This document shows positions 59,181 to 64,000 of a DNA stretch of 64,000 nucleotides, one piece after another. Positions within the stretch are counted from its first letter, which is position 1. Each line of letters begins with the position of its first letter. The position numbers and the translations under genes were made by a program. Origin of the DNA: Hamadaea sp. (GTDB lineage: Bacteria > Actinomycetota > Actinomycetes > Mycobacteriales > Micromonosporaceae); assembly GCF_013362815.1 (NCBI RefSeq), contig NZ_JABFVK010000046.1, positions 1-64,000 on the forward strand, given 5' to 3'. Below the pieces are notes generated by a model. That model ran no database searches. It was not told where the DNA came from and was given only the letters and a program-made list of their open reading frames with translations.

Positions 59181-59600
59181 ATGAACGGACAAAGTGTTCA
59201 TGAGGTGATGACCCGGGAACCGGTGACCATCAGCTCGCGCGAGACACTGATCGGCGCGGCGACCATGATGCGGGACTACGACATCGGCGACGTCATCGTG
59301 ACCGATGGCGAACGGCCGATCGGCATCCTGACCGACCGCGACATCATCGTCCGGGCCATCGCCGAGGGCCGCGGGCTGACCACCCCGGTCGGCGAGGTGT
59401 GCAGCACGGACCTGGTGACCGTGACGCCGGAGGACGGCACGCAGCGGGTCGTCGAATTGATGCGCGGCAAGAAGATCCGCCGTCTTCCAGTGACCGAGAA
59501 CGGACGTCTCGTCGGCGTCGTCTCGCTCGGCGACATGGCGGTCGAACGGGACCCGCACTCGGCGCTGGCCGACATCAGCTCCGGGCGGCCCAACCACTGA
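59181..59600 (+). CDS. CBS-domain pair protein
   Basis: VHEVMTREPVTISSRETLIGAATMMRDYDIGDVIVTDGERPIGILTDRDIIVRA. Confidence 0.92.
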   Translation: MNGQSVHEVMTREPVTISSRETLIGAATMMRDYDIGDVIVTDGERPIGILTDRDIIVRAIAEGRGLTTPVGEVCSTDLVTVTPEDGTQRVVELMRGKKIRRLPVTENGRLVGVVSLGDMAVERDPHSALADISSGRPNH

Positions 59601-59634
59601 CGCTGTCCTATCAGGACGGTTTGTGATCCGGTTT

Positions 59635-59700
59635 GTGATCCACATCCCGGAACGTGTCAAATTCGGGCTCCCATTCGACACGTTCCGGGATGTGGATCAC
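59635..59700. repeat. Perfect 24-bp inverted repeat, 18-nt loop, between convergent genes
   Basis: GTGATCCACATCCCGGAACGTGTC / GACACGTTCCGGGATGTGGATCAC. Confidence 0.95.
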
Positions 59701-59710
59701 GCTCGGATGG

Positions 59711-60331
59711 TCAGTCGGCGCGGACGTCCAGGCCGAGCCGAGTGGCGACGACGCAGGCCTGATCGAAGTCGATGATCGCCCCGGCGAGCTCGACGGTCAG
59801 CGGATCGAGCGCGGTCAGGTCGCTGCCGCGCAGATCACAGGCCATCAGGCTGGACTTGGCCAGCCAGGCGCCGGACAGGTCCACGCGGCGGAAACTCGCA
59901 CCGTCAAGGCGTGCGCCCGTGAGGTCGGCTTCCCGCATGCGTACGCCGTCGAACTTCGTCCGACGCAGATCCGCGCCCGGCAGGCCGACGAACGACCAGT
60001 CCCCACCGGTGACCGTCATCAGCTCGTACGCACAGCCGTCGAACATGCTGCCGACTAGCTTGCAGCCCGTGAAGTCGACGTCGAAGAAGCCGCACTGGGT
60101 GAACGTGCAATTGATGAAGGCCGAATCGGTATGCGCCGAGGCGTTGAACTTCACGCCCCGGAAGGTGCACTCGGTGAACGTCGCGCCCTGCCCGACCGCC
60201 TCGGTCAGGTCGACCTCGACGAAGGCGACCCGGGTATGCGTCTGACCGGTGAGGTCCTCGCCGTACCAGTCGAGTCCCCGGACGGTCGACTCGGTCGGTG
60301 GTGGCGCGTGCCCGTGCTTCCGATCAGCCAT
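59711..60331 (-). CDS. Pentapeptide-repeat protein
   Basis: FTECTFRGVKFNASAHTDSAFINCTFTQCGFFDVDFTGCKL...ADLTGARLDGASFRRVDLSGAWL. Confidence 0.9.
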   Translation of the reverse strand: MADRKHGHAPPPTESTVRGLDWYGEDLTGQTHTRVAFVEVDLTEAVGQGATFTECTFRGVKFNASAHTDSAFINCTFTQCGFFDVDFTGCKLVGSMFDGCAYELMTVTGGDWSFVGLPGADLRRTKFDGVRMREADLTGARLDGASFRRVDLSGAWLAKSSLMACDLRGSDLTALDPLTVELAGAIIDFDQACVVATRLGLDVRAD

Positions 60332-60354
60332 GCCGCGGATCTTATGCTCAGCCC

Positions 60355-60795
60355 ATGACGATTAAGCGGATGGACAACGTCGGCATCGTGGTCGACGACC
60401 TCGACGCCGCCATCGCCTTCTTCACCGAGCTCGGCATGGTGCTCGAAGGGCGGATGACGATCGAGGCGGAGTGGGCCGCCAAGACCGTCGGCCTCGAAGA
60501 CACGCGGTCCGAGATCGCGATGATGAGTACGCCGGACGGCGGCAGCCGGATCGAGTTCATGATGTACCACCGGCCGGAGATGATCAGGCCGGAGCCGGCC
60601 GCGCCTCCGGCGAACACGGTCGGCCTGCATCGGTTGATGTTCGCCGTCGACGACATCGAGGACACCGTCGCCCGGCTAAGTAAGCACGGCGGCGAGCTCA
60701 TCGGCGAGATCACCCGGTTCGAGGACGTCTTCCTGCTCGTCTACTTCCGGGGCCCGGCCGGCATCGTCATCGGGCTGGCGCAGGGGCTCAGCTGA
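60355..60795 (+). CDS. VOC/glyoxalase family protein
   Basis: MDNVGIVVDDLDAAIAFFTELGM...GLHRLMFAVDDIEDTVARLSKHGGEL. Confidence 0.9.
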   Translation: MTIKRMDNVGIVVDDLDAAIAFFTELGMVLEGRMTIEAEWAAKTVGLEDTRSEIAMMSTPDGGSRIEFMMYHRPEMIRPEPAAPPANTVGLHRLMFAVDDIEDTVARLSKHGGELIGEITRFEDVFLLVYFRGPAGIVIGLAQGLS

Positions 60796-61138
60796 CCAGT
60801 TCGTGGCCGTGGTCGATCGCCCATTGGCCGATGACGGCGAGCGGCCCGTGCACGAGGGACGCCCCCAACGCCGTCAGGTCGTACTCGACGTTGCGCGGCG
60901 TCGAGTCCGGCGTACGCATGACGAGCCCGCTCGCCGTCAGGCGGCGCAGCGACTCGGTGACCGCCTTGTCGCTAACATCACCGATCGCGGTGATCAGCGC
61001 ATTGCGACGATGCGGGCCCTGGCGCAGCGCGACGAGAACCACCGGATCCCAGCTGTGCGATAGCAGGTCGGTGACCGCCCGAATCCGGCAATCGGCCACG
61101 AAGTCGTAGCAGTCGGCGCCGCGCGCGGATGTTCCCAT
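60788..61138 (-). CDS. HxlR family transcriptional regulator
   Basis: DLLSHSWDPVVLVALRQGPHRRNALITAIGDVSDKAVTESLRRLTASGLVMR. Confidence 0.88.
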   Translation of the reverse strand: MGTSARGADCYDFVADCRIRAVTDLLSHSWDPVVLVALRQGPHRRNALITAIGDVSDKAVTESLRRLTASGLVMRTPDSTPRNVEYDLTALGASLVHGPLAVIGQWAIDHGHELVS

Positions 61139-61159
61139 GCACCAGATGGTGCCACCATC

Positions 61160-61181
61160 GTTCCCACCGATCGGTAGGAAC
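61160..61181. promoter_or_regulatory. Candidate HxlR operator: 22-bp near-palindrome
   Basis: GTTCCCACCGATCGGTAGGAAC, one mismatched symmetric position pair, in the divergent intergenic region. Confidence 0.6.
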
Positions 61182-61202
61182 CGGCTGCCTAACGTCGTCG
61201 GC

Positions 61203-61808
61203 ATGAAGATCTCGATCCTCGGCACGGGGAACATGGCGTCGGCGTTGGCACAGGTCTGGATCGCGGCGGGACACACCGTCACCGTCGCCGGCCGCTCTGC
61301 CGACAAGACGGCGGAACTAGCTCGACAGGTGGGTGCGACGGCGGCCTCGCCCGGTCAGGCGGCTGCGGGCGCGGATGCGGTCGTGATGGCCGTCTCGTGG
61401 GACGGCGTACCGGACATGATCGAACTGGCGGGCGGATCGCAGGGTGCGCTCCGGGGCGTACCGGTCATCGACTGCACGAATCCGCTGGACTACGGCACCG
61501 GCGTACACCGGATGGCCACCGGATCGACGGCCGAGCTGATCGCCGAGAAGTCCGGAGCCGACGTCGTCAAAGCCCTGCACCTGTACGCCGGTCAGATGTG
61601 GCTGACCAAGCAGGAGAAGCCACGGGTCGTCACGATGTGCGGTGACGACGAGGCGGCGCTGGAGATCGCCGATCGCCTGGTCACTGACCTCGGCGGTACG
61701 CCGGCCACGATCGGCGGGCTGAGCCGCGCCCGGCAGCTGGAAGAGACCGCCGGTGTCGTGTTCAGCCTCTACAGCCAGGGAATCGCCCCCGCGACCGCGA
61801 TGCCGTGA
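61203..61808 (+). CDS. NADPH-dependent F420 reductase-like/NAD(P)-binding oxidoreductase
   Basis: MKISILGTGNMASALAQVWIAAGHTVTVAGRSADK...VIDCTNPLDY. Confidence 0.85.
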   Translation: MKISILGTGNMASALAQVWIAAGHTVTVAGRSADKTAELARQVGATAASPGQAAAGADAVVMAVSWDGVPDMIELAGGSQGALRGVPVIDCTNPLDYGTGVHRMATGSTAELIAEKSGADVVKALHLYAGQMWLTKQEKPRVVTMCGDDEAALEIADRLVTDLGGTPATIGGLSRARQLEETAGVVFSLYSQGIAPATAMP

Positions 61809-61814
61809 GCGTAC

Positions 61815-61845
61815 GCGGTCCCGCCGACGCAACCGGCGGGACCGC
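61815..61845. terminator. Terminator-like hairpin
   Basis: GCGGTCCCGCCG-ACGCAAC-CGGCGGGACCGC perfect 12-bp stem 3' of the reductase gene. Confidence 0.65.
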
Positions 61846-61889
61846 CCAGCGCCGCAAACCGTTCGACCGTGCACTTCGCCGATCCGATA

Positions 61890-62306
61890 ATGAGCCCCAT
61901 GAAGATCCGCCTCGCGACCAGCCTGGCCGACATCAACGCCGCCGAACCCCTGTTCGACGGGCCCGTCCAACCCGCCGCCGCCCGCCGGTTCCTCGACGCC
62001 GACGGCCACCACCTGCTCGTCGCCTACACCGACGGCGAAGACGCTGTCGGCATGATCGTCGGGGTCGAGACCACCATGCCCGACAAAGGCACCGAGATGT
62101 TCCTGTCCGAACTCGGCGTCGACGAGGCCCACCGCAACCAGGGCATCGGCCGCGCCCTCGTCCAGGCCCTGCGCGACCTCGCCGCCACCCGCGGCTGCAC
62201 CGGCATGTGGGTGCCCGTCGACCACGACAACGAACCCGCCCACCGCACCTACCTCGCGACCCAGCCCACTGGCGACGAGACGGTACGCGTCTTCAGCTGG
62301 GACTAG
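61890..62306 (+). CDS. GNAT acetyltransferase
   Basis: LSELGVDEAHRNQGIGRALVQALRDLAATRGCTGMWVPVDHDNEPAHRTY; ATG at 61890 or 61899. Confidence 0.88.
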   Translation: MSPMKIRLATSLADINAAEPLFDGPVQPAAARRFLDADGHHLLVAYTDGEDAVGMIVGVETTMPDKGTEMFLSELGVDEAHRNQGIGRALVQALRDLAATRGCTGMWVPVDHDNEPAHRTYLATQPTGDETVRVFSWD

Positions 62307-62355
62307 ACCCATCGACGCGATGCCACCACCTGACCAGAACGGAAGGTCACGATGA

Positions 62356-62871
62356 ATGACTAGCCCACGGGTGCCCGCGCCCACGTCGAGGCTGGCGTTC
62401 CGGCCGATGACTGCCGACGATCTTGATGACATGGCCGCGCTGCTCGGCGACCCGGCCGTGATGCGCCATTATCCGAGCCCGAAGACCCGGGCCGAGGCGC
62501 TCGACTGGATCCACTGGAACCAGCGGCTCTACCGGGAGCACGGCTACGGGCTGTGGGTGGTCACGATGCGCGACAGCGGCGAGTTCGTGGGCGACTGCGG
62601 GCTCACGCCGCAAGAAATCGAGGGTGTGGTCGAGCTAGAGGTCGGCTATCACGTCCGCGCGGATTTGCAGGGACACGGGTACGCCACGGAAGCGGCTGCG
62701 GCGTGCCGGGACTTCGCGCGGGACGTCGTCGGGGCCGAGCGCCTCATCGCGATCATCCGGCCGGACAACCGCCCGTCGCAGCGGGTCGCGGAGAAGATCG
62801 GGCTGCCGTTCGAGCGTACGGCGCTGTCCCGATCCGGCCTGCCCGTGACGGTGTACGCCACGGCGCTGTGA
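62356..62871 (+). CDS. GNAT acetyltransferase, RimJ/RimL-like
   Basis: LAFRPMTADDLDDMAALLGDPAVMRHYP...VELEVGYHVRADLQGHGYATEAAAACRDFA. Confidence 0.9.
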   Translation: MTSPRVPAPTSRLAFRPMTADDLDDMAALLGDPAVMRHYPSPKTRAEALDWIHWNQRLYREHGYGLWVVTMRDSGEFVGDCGLTPQEIEGVVELEVGYHVRADLQGHGYATEAAAACRDFARDVVGAERLIAIIRPDNRPSQRVAEKIGLPFERTALSRSGLPVTVYATAL

Positions 62872-62874
62872 CGA

Positions 62875-63543
62875 TCATCCGCCGTTCCGGCGCACCATTT
62901 CGGTGATCCAAATCGGGGCGTACGGGGACGTGCAGTTCGGCGGGGTCGGATAGTCCTTCAGGACCTCCAGGCGCTCACCGATCTCGATGGCCCGCGTACG
63001 CAGTTCGGGGTGGTCGATGCCGATCTGCGCCAGACAGTGGTTCATCGCCCATTGCAGCCGGTCGGGGGCGTCTTTCAGGTCGGCTTCGATGACGTCGAGC
63101 AGGCCCGGCAGGTCGAGGCCCACCGGATTCTTCGCCACCCCTTCGGTAGTCAGCGCCCAGCCCGCGCTCGCCACCACTGGGTCGGGATCGGCCAGCCACG
63201 CCAGCCGGAGCTCTTCCGCGTACGGGCTCTTCTTCACTACGTAGTTCACGAGCCAGTCGTGGACTTTCGGCGTACGCGCCTCGCGCAGCATGGCGTCCAG
63301 TTCATCCCGGTTGTACGCCTTCGGGCGGCAGACGAGCAGCGCCAGCAGCCGGGCGGCGGTGTCCCCCGTGGCCCACAGCTCCAAGGCGAGCGCCTGCTGC
63401 GTCTTGAGGTCCTTTGCGAGCGCCCGTAGCCGGGACAGGTTCACGCCGTGGTCGTCGCCGTGCTTGACGTTCACCGCGCGCGCCTTCGGATCCTCGAGCG
63501 CGGCCAGGTCCGCCATCACCTCGGCGATCTTCGTCTCCGCCAT
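62875..63543 (-). CDS. DNA alkylation repair (AlkD-like HEAT-repeat) protein
   Basis: AKDLKTQQALALELWATGDTAARLLALLVCRP...LREARTPKVHDWLVNYVVKKSPYAEELRLAWLAD. Confidence 0.8.
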   Translation of the reverse strand: MAETKIAEVMADLAALEDPKARAVNVKHGDDHGVNLSRLRALAKDLKTQQALALELWATGDTAARLLALLVCRPKAYNRDELDAMLREARTPKVHDWLVNYVVKKSPYAEELRLAWLADPDPVVASAGWALTTEGVAKNPVGLDLPGLLDVIEADLKDAPDRLQWAMNHCLAQIGIDHPELRTRAIEIGERLEVLKDYPTPPNCTSPYAPIWITEMVRRNGG

Positions 63544-63666
63544 GCCAGGCAGTTTAGCTGCGGCGCTACTGCGATTTCAGTACGCCGAATGTCAGCAGAC
63601 GCACGACGACCGGAGGCTCAGCGGACGCGAGTCTGGGCGGGTAACCGTTTCGGACAGGAGTGGCAG

Positions 63667-64000
63667 ATGCAGACGTTCGCGGCGTGGTCGGTGCGGCACC
63701 GGTGGTGGGTGATCGGTGGCTGGGTGCTGCTGGTGGTGGCGTTGGCGGTGGTGTCCCGGGCCGCCGGAGGCGCGGTGCAGACCAACAGCTTCAGCTTCTC
63801 CGGCTATGACTCCCAGGACGCACGAGCGGTGCTGGAGCGGGAGTTTCCGCGTACCGCTGGAGATGTCGATCGCATCGTCTTCCGCACCGACCCGGGGCAG
63901 GTCACCGACCCTGCGGTCCGGAGCCGGATGCAGGCGGTGTTCGCGGAGGTGGCCCGGCTCCCGCATGTCGCCGCGGTGACCGACCCGTACGCCCCGGGCG
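63667..64000 (+). CDS. MMPL-family transporter (N-terminus; truncated by window end)
   Basis: MQTFAAWSVRHRWWVIGGWVLLVVALAVVSRAAGGAVQTNSFSFSGYDSQDARAVLEREFP; open to window edge. Confidence 0.85.
   Translation, partial: MQTFAAWSVRHRWWVIGGWVLLVVALAVVSRAAGGAVQTNSFSFSGYDSQDARAVLEREFPRTAGDVDRIVFRTDPGQVTDPAVRSRMQAVFAEVARLPHVAAVTDPYAPG

Noticed and set aside
57125-59182. 685-aa - strand ORF
   Set aside because: Antisense to amidohydrolase, VOC and DUF6766 genes.
59635-59700. Perfect inverted repeat as an insertion sequence
   Set aside because: No transposase ORF or target duplication; only 66 bp in total.

Overview
GC-rich actinobacterial chromosome segment (Micromonosporaceae-like by feel; no taxonomic marker present). 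From left to right: (1) the edge of a probable aromatic-polyketide cluster (DHA2-type MFS exporter, SgcJ/EcaC-like NTF2 protein, MSAS/NcsB-type iterative PKS, aryl-AMP ligase, O-methyltransferase); (2) small regulators and enzymes; (3) at 14.64-21.2 kb, a compact cassette with two homologous tRNA-like RNA elements. Each lies directly behind a promoter-like -10 box and heads an operon: first two paralogous ankyrin proteins, then LRR protein + MoxR AAA ATPase + metallopeptidase-like/VWA protein. This is my leading candidate for an undescribed system; (4) a ~7.7 kb RHS/FG-GAP polymorphic toxin with an NlpC/P60-like C-terminal tip, a possible immunity ORF and a nearby SUFU gene; (5) three sigma-factor loci (SigE-like, SigK/RskA/fasciclin, ECF42+DGPF); (6) SGNH hydrolase, vanadium haloperoxidase-like protein, SARP/NB-ARC regulator divergent from a 1019-aa secreted protein; (7) two-component system + MacB-like efflux operon, then assorted metabolic genes and a truncated MMPL transporter. 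Noncoding signals include a three-copy palindromic repeat found only between convergent genes, several large perfect inverted repeats, two ECF42-like promoters, a SigK-like promoter, a SARP-like 11-bp direct repeat and an HxlR operator-like palindrome. All calls come from reading sequence and supplied ORF translations; no searches or folding programs were run.
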